Positions 1 through 6,028 of a DNA stretch of 6,028 nt are shown here, piece after piece. A program made the position numbers and the translations under genes. Origin of the DNA: Pseudomonadota bacterium. GTDB taxonomy: Bacteria; Pseudomonadota; Gammaproteobacteria; Burkholderiales; Gallionellaceae. The stretch covers positions 1-6,028 of the forward strand of contig JAJXWG010000108.1 in assembly GCA_021781695.1 (NCBI GenBank). Direction: 5' to 3'. The notes under the pieces are model-generated. The model worked only from the letters and a program-made list of their open reading frames with translations, was not told where the DNA came from and did not search any database. Each line of letters opens with the position of its first letter. The first letter of the stretch is position 1.

Positions 1-583
1 AAACTTCGGTGTAGCCGTGGTGATCGGTATGCGTATCGAGCATGAACTGGGAAAGCGCCCGGTGCAACCGTGCAAGCGGCCCCTTCAACAGCGAAAAGCG
101 CGCACCGGAAATTTTTGCCGCCGTCTCGAAATCCAGCCCCTGCAGCCCCTCGCCCAGTTCGACATGATCCCTCACCGCAAAATCAAAAACAGGTTTGCTG
201 CCAACACGGCGCACCTCGACATTGTCCGCTTCGGATTCGCCAAGCGGCACATTCTCATTCGGCAGATTGGGAACCTCTGCCAGAAATGTGTCCAACGCCT
301 TCAGTAACCCAGGCAAGGTGTCCGACTCCAGCCGCTTTAATTCATCGCCCAGCGAAGATACTTCAGCCATGATCGCCGATGCATCCTCGCCCTTCGCCTT
401 TGCTTGGCCGATCAGCTTGGATGAACTGTTGCGCTTTGCCTGCAACTCCTGCGTGCGCATCTGTATCGCCTTGCGCTGCGTTTCAAGCTCATGGAAGCGC
501 TTCACATCCAGCACATAGCCTCGCGTTGCCAAACGCGCAGCAACGCCTTCAATGTCGCCGCGCAGAATCTGAATATCCAACAT
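1..583 (-). CDS. serS: Seryl-tRNA synthetase, N-terminal part (cut by window edge)
   Basis: Cytoplasmic class II aminoacyl-tRNA synthetase that charges tRNA-Ser (and tRNA-Sec) with serine using ATP. The 194 visible codons start MLDIQILRGD at an ATG (plus-strand 581-583) and run off the left edge without a stop. Residues 1 to about 105 form the long antiparallel coiled-coil arm that grips the tRNA variable arm, with the family stretch AKRNSSSKLIGQAKAKGED near residues 49-67. PNLPNENVPLG at about 105-115 is the usual hinge, DNVEVRRVG (120-128) follows, and FDFAVRDHVELGEGLQGLDF and HRALSQFMLDTHT begin the catalytic core. The class II motifs 2 and 3 lie outside the window. Family length is about 430 residues, so roughly 45% is present. 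A Shine-Dalgarno-like AAGGAA, overlapping the rarA stop codon, lies 7 bases before the ATG. It is the last visible gene of the ftsK-lolA-rarA-serS block. The identification is secure from close agreement with E. coli SerRS as I know it. Confidence 0.97.
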   Translation of the reverse strand, partial: MLDIQILRGDIEGVAARLATRGYVLDVKRFHELETQRKAIQMRTQELQAKRNSSSKLIGQAKAKGEDASAIMAEVSSLGDELKRLESDTLPGLLKALDTFLAEVPNLPNENVPLGESEADNVEVRRVGSKPVFDFAVRDHVELGEGLQGLDFETAAKISGARFSLLKGPLARLHRALSQFMLDTHTDHHGYTEV

Positions 584-592
584 GTACGTTTT
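584..592 (-). promoter_or_regulatory. serS ribosome-binding region in the rarA-serS junction
   Basis: Only 11 bases separate the rarA TAA from the serS ATG. The sense sequence TAAGGAAAACGTACATG places the Shine-Dalgarno AAGGAA across the rarA stop codon, so ribosomes ending rarA are delivered to the serS start. This decides the serS start and supports co-transcription. There is no room for a separate promoter here, although one inside rarA cannot be excluded. Confidence 0.6.
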
Positions 593-594
593 CC

Positions 595-1956
595 TTATTT
601 TTGTGCCGCGTCGAGCTCGCGCAGCCGCTGCAATTTTTCGGCGATCTTGCTTTCCAGTCCTCGGTCGGTGGGCTGGTAAAAACTGACCTCAGGCATGCCT
701 TCCGGGAAATAATTCTCCCCTGCCGCATAGCCACCTTCCTCGTCGTGCGCGTACCGGTAGTTCCTGCCATAATCAAGCTGTTTCATCAATTTTGTCGGCG
801 CATTGCGCAGATGCAGCGGCACTTCGCGCGAACCATCCTGTGCGACAAACGCACGAGCAGCATTATACGCGACATAGCCCGCGTTAGATTTGGCTGACAC
901 GGCAAGATAGATCACTGCCTGAGCAAGCGCCAGCTCGCCTTCCGGGGAACCCAGCCGCTCATAGGTAAGTGCTGCATCATTGGCCAGCTGGATCGCTCGC
1001 GGGTCGGCAAGGCCGATGTCTTCCCATGCCATCCTGACGATGCGCCTTGCCATGTACCTGGGATCCGCGCCGCCATCCAGCATGCGCACCAGCCAGTAAA
1101 GCGCAGCATCCGGGTTGGAGCCGCGCACCGATTTATGCAGCGCGGAAATCTGATCGTAAAATGCTTCTCCGCCCTTGTCGAAGCGGCGCAGATTCTGCGC
1201 CAGCGTGTTGTCGAGAAAGGCACTGTCTATATTTTTAACACCCGCTGTACCCGCAGGGGGGACGCCGGTGTGTACCCCGCGGCTTCGCAGCGACCCTTCC
1301 GCAGTTATCGCAGCAGTCTGCAACTGCTCCAGCACGTTCAATAAACGTCTGGCATCCCCATCTGCATAACCGATGATGCGCTCCTTTGCATCATCGGTAA
1401 AATTGAGATCCGGCATCGCGATCTGATGTGCGCGCTCGAACAGCTGCCCCAGCTCATCTGAAGACAGCGCATGCAGCACATAGACCTGGGCACGCGACAG
1501 CAGCGCGTTGTTCACTTCAAAGGAAGGGTTTTCCGTTGTCGCGCCGATGAAGGTCACCAGCCCCTGCTCCACAAAAGGGAGAAACGCGTCCTGCTGCGAC
1601 TTGTTGAAGCGATGCACCTCGTCCACAAACAAAATGGTATGGCGGCCGTGCAGCTGCAGCACCTGCTGCGCCTGTGCAATCGCTTCACGTATGTCTTTCA
1701 CACCGGAGAGCACGGCGGACAGCGGCATGAATTCCGCATCGAAGGCGGAAGCCATCAGCCTTGCAAGCGTGGTCTTGCCCACCCCCGGCGGTCCCCACAA
1801 GATCATCGAGTGCAGCTTGCCGGACTGAAATGCCAGGCGCAAAGGACGGCCCTCACCCAGGAGATGCGATTGGCCTATCACCTCATCGATATGCTTCGGG
1901 CGCAACCTTTCCGCCAATGGCGCTGCGGCTGCAGGGTCCTCAAACAAATCCGGCAT
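595..1956 (-). CDS. rarA: Replication-associated recombination protein A (RarA/MgsA AAA+ ATPase)
   Basis: Cytoplasmic AAA+ ATPase related to clamp-loader subunits and eukaryotic WRNIP1. The family acts at stalled replication forks and binds SSB and DNA ends. Visible motifs (numbering from the ATG): PLAERLRPKHIDEVIGQ near the N terminus, Walker A GPPGVGKT at 55-62, Walker B ILFVDEVHR at 108-116, sensor 1 GATTENPSF at 138-146, arginine finger in LLSRAQV around 155, sensor 2 GDARRLLN at 200-207, then the tetramerisation region with FYDQISALHKSVRGSNPDAALYW and HLRNAPTKLMK. Length is 453 aa against about 447 in E. coli. I chose the ATG at 1954-1956 because GGTGAG lies 5 bases upstream. A GTG at 1960-1962 in the same frame would add two residues (Met-Thr) and overlap the lolA stop as GTGA, but has no proper ribosome-binding spacing. 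Oddity: residues 218-236 look like an inserted palindromic element (see the repeat entry). The reading frame is intact through it, so the gene is probably functional. Confidence 0.95.
   Translation of the reverse strand: MPDLFEDPAAAAPLAERLRPKHIDEVIGQSHLLGEGRPLRLAFQSGKLHSMILWGPPGVGKTTLARLMASAFDAEFMPLSAVLSGVKDIREAIAQAQQVLQLHGRHTILFVDEVHRFNKSQQDAFLPFVEQGLVTFIGATTENPSFEVNNALLSRAQVYVLHALSSDELGQLFERAHQIAMPDLNFTDDAKERIIGYADGDARRLLNVLEQLQTAAITAEGSLRSRGVHTGVPPAGTAGVKNIDSAFLDNTLAQNLRRFDKGGEAFYDQISALHKSVRGSNPDAALYWLVRMLDGGADPRYMARRIVRMAWEDIGLADPRAIQLANDAALTYERLGSPEGELALAQAVIYLAVSAKSNAGYVAYNAARAFVAQDGSREVPLHLRNAPTKLMKQLDYGRNYRYAHDEEGGYAAGENYFPEGMPEVSFYQPTDRGLESKIAEKLQRLRELDAAQK
1249..1305 (-). repeat. 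In-frame palindromic-type insert within rarA
   Basis: A 57-base segment adds exactly 19 codons to rarA between residues reading QTAAI and TAGVKNID. On the sense strand it is bounded by ACTGCGG (plus 1299-1305, inside the segment) and ACAGCGG (plus 1242-1248), a 6-of-7 match that would restore TAGV if one copy and the segment were removed. Inside, CGCGGGG and CCCC-CCT-GCG can pair around a 13-base loop with a three-base bulge, and GCGGGGTACA is echoed by GCGGGTACA. The encoded residues are rich in Gly, Arg, Pro and Val (RSRGVHTGVPPAGTAG), unlike the helical surroundings. Compared with E. coli RarA from memory, this lid/linker region is about 16-17 residues longer here. Interpretation as a mobile or repeated palindromic element is inference. 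No second copy was noticed in the window. Confidence 0.6.
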
Positions 1957-1958
1957 CG

Positions 1959-2573
1959 TCACTCACCGACCACATCCACGCCTTCTGGCGGCGTGAACTT
2001 GAACTGCTGCGCAGGCAACCTGGGGTTGGTCTGCATATGGTCAAAACGCAGCACTGTCTTGTGGCCGAATGCATCGTTCAATTCCATAATGACTAGGCTC
2101 GCCTTGTCATTGAAAGCCATATACACGGATGAGAAACTGCTGTCCTGCCCTTTAGGGGTAGCCTGCAACCAGTCCAGCCCTTCGCGGTTGCCGCTTTCCT
2201 TCAAGGTAAAGCCGCGCTCGATTTCATTGCTGCCTGCAAGCAATGCTGCGGGGCTGCTGCCCAATGCCGCATCGAGTTTTTTGACCGTCACCTGATTCAG
2301 ATCCACATCGTATAGCCAGAACTTCGCACCATCTCCGACGATGATCTGTTCATACGGCTTCTGGTAGGTCCAGCGGAATTTCCCCGGACGCTGAAACTGC
2401 ATCACGCCCGATGCACTCTGAATACGCTTACCGTTCTGATCCAGCACTTCCTGCGTAAAATTCGCCTGTGCGGAATGCGTTGCAGCGATGAAGGATTTAA
2501 GCTTTTCTATCGCACCAGCTTGTGCGGAGAATGGCATTGATAACAACATAATTGCTGCAAAAATATATTTCAT
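1959..2573 (-). CDS. lolA: Outer-membrane lipoprotein carrier protein LolA
   Basis: Periplasmic chaperone that receives mature lipoproteins from the inner-membrane LolCDE transporter and passes them to LolB at the outer membrane. The 204-aa precursor matches the family (about 203 in E. coli). A Sec signal peptide is clear: Lys2, a hydrophobic core (IFAAIMLLSMPF) and an AQA cleavage site after residue 19, giving a mature start GAIEKLKSF. There is no lipobox cysteine. Typical features follow: AQANFTQEVLDQNGKRIQSASGVMQF (35-60), RPGKFRWTYQKPYEQIIVGDG (62-82) and FWLYDVDLNQVTVKKLD (85-101). Arg62 is Arg43 of the mature protein, at the position of the E. coli Arg43 needed for passing lipoprotein to LolB. 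FTPPEGVDVV closes the fold. The ATG at plus 2571-2573 has AGGGA about 6 bases upstream. Its TGA lies 2 bases before the preferred rarA ATG and overlaps an alternative GTG, so the two are probably translationally coupled. Confidence 0.96.
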   Translation of the reverse strand: MKYIFAAIMLLSMPFSAQAGAIEKLKSFIAATHSAQANFTQEVLDQNGKRIQSASGVMQFQRPGKFRWTYQKPYEQIIVGDGAKFWLYDVDLNQVTVKKLDAALGSSPAALLAGSNEIERGFTLKESGNREGLDWLQATPKGQDSSFSSVYMAFNDKASLVIMELNDAFGHKTVLRFDHMQTNPRLPAQQFKFTPPEGVDVVGE

Positions 2574-2648
2574 TGCTTTCCCTATATGTAAAATTGAGGG
2601 ATGAGGATTGAGAAAAACCCGTTGTATCGCTTCTAACTCAATGCTGAC
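2574..2648 (-). other. ftsK-lolA spacer: no clear terminator, possible weak promoter
   Basis: This 75-base AT-rich spacer holds the lolA ribosome-binding site. On the sense strand CTCAAT occurs twice 14 bases apart (plus 2607-2612 and 2593-2598), and an ATTGAG (plus 2637-2642) could pair with the first across a 24-base loop. That is too loose for an intrinsic terminator. TACATA just before the ribosome-binding site could serve as a -10 box, but no good -35 lies at the right distance. Read-through from ftsK is the simplest view. Confidence 0.3.
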
Positions 2649-4910
2649 TCATTCCTGTCTTGCAGGCGCGATCACTTCGCGGTTGCCGTTGCTCTGCATC
2701 GCGGAGACGATGCCTGCCGCTTCCATCTGTTCTACCAGGCGCGCGGCGCGGTTGTAGCCGATGCGCAAGTTACGCTGCACCAGCGAGATCGATGCGCGGC
2801 GCGACTTCAACACGATATCCACTGCCTGGTCGTAGAGGGGGTCGGCTTCCGCATCCTGCGCAGCTCCACCCTCCGCGCCATCTCCGGATTCCTCCAGCGA
2901 ATTCAACACGCCGTCTATGTATTGCGGCTCGCCAAGCGTTTTCAGGTGCTCGACCACGCGATGCACTTCCTGATCCGAGACGAACGCGCCGTGCACGCGC
3001 TGCGGATAACCCGTGCCGGGCGGAAGATAAAGCATGTCTCCCTGTCCCAGCAACGCTTCCGCACCCATCTGGTCGAGAATGGTTCTGGAATCTATCTTGC
3101 TTGACACCTGGAACGCCACGCGCGTCGGCACGTTGGCCTTGATAAGACCGGTGATCACATCGACCGATGGGCGCTGGGTCGCCAGCACCAGATGTATGCC
3201 AGAAGCGCGCGCCTTCTGCGCCAGACGCGCGATCAGCTCCTCTATTTTCTTGCCGACCACCATCATCAGGTCGGCCAGCTCGTCGATAAACACCACGATC
3301 AGCGGCAATTCCTCGAGCGCCTCGGGATTATCCGGCGTCAACGAAAAAGGGTTGGTCAGCGGCTTGTCGGCCTTGATGGCTTCCCTGATTTTCTGGTTAT
3401 AGCCCGCGATGTTGCGAACACCGAGATGGGACATCAGACGGTAGCGCCTGTCCATCTCCTGCACGCACCAATTAAGACCAGATGCTGCCTGACGCATATC
3501 CGTCACCACAGGACACAGCAGATGCGGTATGCCTTCATAGATCGAAAGCTCCAGCATCTTCGGATCGATCAGCAGCATGCGCACCTGTTCTGGCGTTGCC
3601 TTGTAGAGGATGCTCAGGATCATCGCGTTGATCCCCACCGACTTTCCCGAGCCCGTGGTGCCGGCTACCAGCACATGCGGCATCTTGGCAAGATCGGCAA
3701 CCACCGGTTTGCCCGAGATGTCCTTGCCCATCGCGATGGTCAGCATCGAATGCATGTCGGCATAAACCTGTGAGCTCAATATTTCCGAGAGCTGCACCAT
3801 CTGCCGCTTGGCATTGGGCAATTCCAGCGCCATGTATGTCTTTCCGGGTATGGTCTCGACCAGACGGATGCTCGCTACCGACAACGCGCGCGCCAGGTCC
3901 CTCACCAGGTTGGTGATTTGGCTGCCCTTCACGCCGACTGCAGGTTCGATCTCGTAGCGCGTGATCACGGGCCCGGGATAAGCTGCCACCACCTTCACTT
4001 CGACGCCGAAATCCTTCAGCTTGCGCTCGATCAGGCGCGAGGTGAATTCCAGCGTGTCTGCTGAAACCGTCTCGACATGTTGCGCCGCAGGATCAAGCAA
4101 ATGCAAAGGAGGCAATGGGGAATCAGGCATGTCGGCAAACAGCGTGATCTGTTTTTCTTCGGCCGCGCGCGCAGACTTCGCGACTTCCATCACGGGCTGC
4201 TCGATATGTATAGGCTGATGCACCTCGACGCGCTTTTTCTCGACCTCGACCACTGCGCTGCGCTCGCTGGTTGCCTGCATGCCTATGCGCTTGTCCTCTC
4301 GCGTCTGCCAGAACTGCAAAATCCAGAAGTAAGAAAATTCCAGGCGCTCGCCCAGCCAGTCGGTGAAGCGCAGCCACGACATGCCGCTTGCAAGGCTGAA
4401 ACCGCTTGCGATCAAGGCAAGAAGCAGCAAGGTCGCACCCGTGAACCCCAGCAGACGCATCATGGCATTGCCTATCACCATGCCCAGCATGCCGCCGGGT
4501 GCTAAGGGCAGCGATGCTTTCAGCGTGTACAGGCGGATCGCTTCGAGCGCGCAGCTTGACAGCAGCAGCATCACAAAGCCGGCAACAGACACCCAAAGCG
4601 TCCTCTTGCAGAAGATGCCGTCGGCTCGCAGCCTGCGATAGCCAGCCCAAACCTGCTGCAGCATGAACAGCACCAACCACCACGCGGACATACCGAACAG
4701 GTAAAACAGCAGGTCGGATAGATACGCACCCAGCAAGCCGGCAGGATTGACGGTTTTAACCGTAGTGCTGGTATGCGACCAGGCCGGGTCTGCGGGACTG
4801 TAGCCGTAGAGCGCCACCGTGAAATACAGCGCCAGTGCGGCAAGCAAGAGCCAGCGAGATTCACGCAGCAGCCCTAGCAGACGGCTTGCCGGCAATGCCT
4901 CTTCAGCCAT
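2649..4910 (-). CDS. ftsK: DNA translocase FtsK
   Basis: Septum-anchored hexameric DNA pump that clears chromosome ends through the closing division site and activates XerCD at dif. The 753-aa protein has four or so hydrophobic segments (about 19-37, 58-90, 104-127 and 138-175), then a short charged linker (about 205-285). The alpha and beta motor parts follow: YPGPVITRYEIEPAVGVKGSQ at 311-331, Walker A GTTGSGKS at 417-424, LLIDPKMLELSIYEGIPHLL at 446-465, Walker B LIVVFIDELAD at 537-547, and LATQRPSVDVITGLIKANVP at 576-595. The gamma winged helix is at about 690-748, with ASISLVQRNLRIGYNRAARLVEQMEAAGIV and NGNREVIAP, the part that reads KOPS sites and contacts XerD. It is far shorter than E. 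coli FtsK (1329 aa) because the long linker is missing, as in many proteobacteria. The ATG at plus 4908-4910 has GGGGAA 4 bases upstream and lies inside the end of the response-regulator gene. SpoIIIE/FtsK paralogues are less likely, given the full membrane domain and gamma domain. Confidence 0.97.
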   Translation of the reverse strand: MAEEALPASRLLGLLRESRWLLLAALALYFTVALYGYSPADPAWSHTSTTVKTVNPAGLLGAYLSDLLFYLFGMSAWWLVLFMLQQVWAGYRRLRADGIFCKRTLWVSVAGFVMLLLSSCALEAIRLYTLKASLPLAPGGMLGMVIGNAMMRLLGFTGATLLLLALIASGFSLASGMSWLRFTDWLGERLEFSYFWILQFWQTREDKRIGMQATSERSAVVEVEKKRVEVHQPIHIEQPVMEVAKSARAAEEKQITLFADMPDSPLPPLHLLDPAAQHVETVSADTLEFTSRLIERKLKDFGVEVKVVAAYPGPVITRYEIEPAVGVKGSQITNLVRDLARALSVASIRLVETIPGKTYMALELPNAKRQMVQLSEILSSQVYADMHSMLTIAMGKDISGKPVVADLAKMPHVLVAGTTGSGKSVGINAMILSILYKATPEQVRMLLIDPKMLELSIYEGIPHLLCPVVTDMRQAASGLNWCVQEMDRRYRLMSHLGVRNIAGYNQKIREAIKADKPLTNPFSLTPDNPEALEELPLIVVFIDELADLMMVVGKKIEELIARLAQKARASGIHLVLATQRPSVDVITGLIKANVPTRVAFQVSSKIDSRTILDQMGAEALLGQGDMLYLPPGTGYPQRVHGAFVSDQEVHRVVEHLKTLGEPQYIDGVLNSLEESGDGAEGGAAQDAEADPLYDQAVDIVLKSRRASISLVQRNLRIGYNRAARLVEQMEAAGIVSAMQSNGNREVIAPARQE

Positions 4911-5556
4911 GCAATTCCCCGACCAGGCCCAGATGCTCCGCCACGCGCAGCGCCTCCAGGCGGTTGCTGACCTTCAACGTCTGATACACCGCTGCCACAT
5001 GTATTTTGACAGTGCCCTCGGCCAGATTGATGGTCGAGGCGATTTCCTTGTTGCTCATTCCCATGCAAAGATGCTGCAAGACTTCCATCTGGCGCTGCGT
5101 CAGTCCATAACTGTTGGTGTTCAGGCTGCGCTTGTCCTTTTTGGCCATGTTCATCGCAGGACGACTCCGAAGTTGCGGGGGAATGTAAACGCCTCCCGAC
5201 AGCACCAGCTTCAATGCGTCAAGCATGGTCTGCGAACCGGAGCTCTTGCTGACAAAACCAGACGCCCCGTAATTCAATACTTTTTCCATATTCAAACTTG
5301 CTTCCTCACCAGACACCACCACGACCGGAATATGCGGATAACGCCTGCGAAAATAGCTGACCGACTTCGGCCCATCGCTGCCCGGCATATGCAGGTCCAG
5401 CAGCGCCAATTCCAATTCCGGATGTTGCGTAGCCAGCTTCAACGCATCCTGGAAAGTGCCAGCCTCCAATATTTCCACGCCTTCAGATAACTGCTGCAAC
5501 ACGTAGCGCATCCCCTCGCGGAACAGTGCATGGTCATCTGCCAACAAAATCTTCAT
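4903..5556 (-). CDS. NarL/FixJ-family (LuxR-type) response regulator
   Basis: Cytoplasmic two-component regulator: phosphorylation of the receiver domain is expected to control DNA binding. The 217-aa protein starts MKILLADDHALFREG. Receiver residues are intact: acidic pair Asp7/Asp8, phospho-acceptor Asp54 in LLDLHMPG, Ser82 in VVVSGEE and Lys104 in GFVSKSS. A linker of about 25 residues (125-149) leads to a LuxR/GerE helix-turn-helix at about 151-210, with LTQRQMEVLQHL, MSNKEIASTINLAEGTVKIHV and a recognition-helix continuation to NRLEAL. I chose the ATG at plus 5554-5556, with a G-rich Shine-Dalgarno about 4 bases upstream. An upstream in-frame extension to 5685 would run into bioD and precede the conserved MKILLADDH start, so it is not used. 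The stop overlaps the ftsK start by 8 bases (ATGGCTGA), suggesting coupled translation. No histidine kinase is next to it, so the signal and target genes are unknown. Confidence 0.93.
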   Translation of the reverse strand: MKILLADDHALFREGMRYVLQQLSEGVEILEAGTFQDALKLATQHPELELALLDLHMPGSDGPKSVSYFRRRYPHIPVVVVSGEEASLNMEKVLNYGASGFVSKSSGSQTMLDALKLVLSGGVYIPPQLRSRPAMNMAKKDKRSLNTNSYGLTQRQMEVLQHLCMGMSNKEIASTINLAEGTVKIHVAAVYQTLKVSNRLEALRVAEHLGLVGELHG

Positions 5557-5635
5557 ATTCCCCCCGAATAAGCAATCTTGTTTACGCCTGCGCGCATCAT
5601 AACACCCACAGCCCTGTGTAGCCCACAGCGGCACG
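5557..5635 (-). promoter_or_regulatory. Candidate promoter region of the response regulator-ftsK operon
   Basis: This 79-base gap is the largest non-coding stretch in the window. On the sense strand TATGAT (plus 5596-5601) is a close match to a sigma-70 -10 box and would give a leader of about 33 bases before the response-regulator ATG. No convincing -35 hexamer sits 16-18 bases upstream. Instead, GCTGTGGG occurs twice, 17 bases apart (plus 5622-5629 and 5605-5612), and CTGTG-GGCTA-CACAG (plus 5614-5628) is a 5-bp hairpin. A poor -35 with repeats over it would fit an activator-dependent promoter, but this is inference. The hairpin has no T-run and is not a good bioD terminator. Confidence 0.35.
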
Positions 5636-6028
5636 TCACTGCGCCAACAACCGCAGGTCCAATTCTTTTGCCGCCACTTTCGCATCAGGCACAGCCTGAT
5701 AGTGCACCACGCCCAGCAGCGGTGCGGCTATGCGCAGCTTCAGGGCTGTTATGTTCTCAACTTGCATCGCCATGTTTGCATCCACCACGTTGGCTACCCA
5801 CCCTGCAAGCTTCAACCCGCTGGTTTCGACCGCATCCACCGTGAGCAGCGCATGGTTGATGCAACCAAGCCTCATGCCGACCACCAGTATCACAGGCAAC
5901 TCAAGCCTGATCGCCAGGTCCGCGATATTCTGATGATCGTTCAAGGGTACCTTGAATCCGCCTGCGCCTTCCACGATCACGACATCCGACTGCACGGCCA
6001 GCTCGCCAAAAGACTGCACGATCCTGTC
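5636..6028 (-). CDS. bioD: Dethiobiotin synthetase BioD, C-terminal part (cut by window edge)
   Basis: Cytoplasmic ATP-dependent enzyme that closes the ureido ring of dethiobiotin from 7,8-diaminopelargonic acid and CO2, the penultimate step of biotin synthesis. About 130 C-terminal codons are visible, entering from the right edge as DRIVQSFGELAVQSDVVIVEGAGGF. Family landmarks: VEGAGG (the loop with the conserved Glu near the active site), LPVILVVGMRLGCINHALLT (strand and helix near the dimer and substrate site), and LAGWVANVVDAN, where GWVAN carries the Asn that contacts the nucleotide base. APLLGVVHY precedes the C terminus, and the gene ends ...LRLLAQ with TGA at plus 5636-5638. The family is about 225 residues, so the N-terminal P-loop half lies outside. 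An in-frame GTG at plus 6017-6019 is internal and not the start. It is probably the end of a biotin operon, functionally unrelated to the downstream regulator. Confidence 0.95.
   Translation of the reverse strand, partial: DRIVQSFGELAVQSDVVIVEGAGGFKVPLNDHQNIADLAIRLELPVILVVGMRLGCINHALLTVDAVETSGLKLAGWVANVVDANMAMQVENITALKLRIAAPLLGVVHYQAVPDAKVAAKELDLRLLAQ

Noticed and set aside
138..157. Tandem GGGGCTG-like repeat in serS
   Set aside because: It encodes the conserved EGLQGLDF-type segment shared with E. coli SerRS, so protein constraint explains it.
379..897. Plus-strand open frame of 172 aa across the serS-rarA junction
   Set aside because: Antisense to conserved coding sequence on both sides, with no motif or ribosome-binding site support.
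1471..2295. Long plus-strand open frame opposite rarA and lolA (274 aa)
   Set aside because: It is antisense to two clearly conserved genes, its sequence is His/Arg/Gln-rich without a recognisable domain, and it spans their junction; typical shadow frame in GC-rich DNA.
2593..2642. ATTGAG/CTCAAT inverted repeat as a terminator between ftsK and lolA
   Set aside because: The six-base arms are AT-rich and separated by 24 bases; the T-run lies in the loop rather than after the stem.
4123..4683. Minus-strand 186-aa frame within ftsK
   Set aside because: Out of frame with the ftsK membrane and linker region, low complexity in Ala/Arg/His; a shadow of ftsK.
5614..5628. Hairpin after bioD as an intrinsic terminator
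   Set aside because: The stem is only 5 bp and no T-run follows on the sense strand.
5557..5685. N-terminal extension of the response regulator (about 43 extra residues)
   Set aside because: It would overlap bioD, shows no domain similarity and is Cys/Trp-rich; the conserved family start MKILLADDH with its own ribosome-binding site lies at 5556.

Overview
The window is a compact, fully coding stretch of a bacterial chromosome in which every gene lies on the minus strand. In transcription order (right to left) the genes are: the 3' part of bioD (cut by the right edge), a NarL/LuxR-type response regulator, ftsK, lolA, rarA, and the 5' part of serS (cut by the left edge). The base composition is moderately GC-rich. 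The order ftsK-lolA-rarA-serS is the classic proteobacterial arrangement, also seen in E. coli. Together with the protein sequences, this points to a gammaproteobacterium or, more likely, a betaproteobacterium, perhaps of the Nitrosomonadales/Gallionellaceae type. That lineage call is inference and cannot be proven here.

Right part (about 5557-6028): the C-terminal 130 residues of dethiobiotin synthetase end the biotin gene. A 79-base gap follows, holding a possible -10 box (TATGAT in the sense direction), a direct repeat and a small hairpin. The response regulator (217 aa, intact phospho-acceptor pocket, LuxR helix-turn-helix) begins there. It runs into ftsK with an 8-base overlap, so the two are probably translationally coupled.

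Middle (2649-4910): ftsK, a DNA translocase with an N-terminal membrane domain, a short linker, a complete RecA-like motor and a gamma winged helix. A 75-base spacer without a clear terminator separates it from lolA, the periplasmic lipoprotein carrier. lolA overlaps or abuts rarA, and serS starts 11 bases after rarA, so the block reads as one operon. It joins chromosome segregation at division, envelope lipoprotein transport, replication-fork maintenance and seryl-tRNA charging; these share transcription rather than a pathway.

The most unusual point is inside rarA. A 57-base in-frame segment, GC-rich, hairpin-forming and flanked by near-identical 7-base repeats, adds 19 residues that look foreign to the family. 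It resembles the protein-coding palindromic elements described in Rickettsia. No wholly novel system is visible; the rest is conserved housekeeping DNA. No RNA genes, CRISPR arrays, insertion sequences or integrase sites were seen, and no gene-free stretch exceeds 80 bases.
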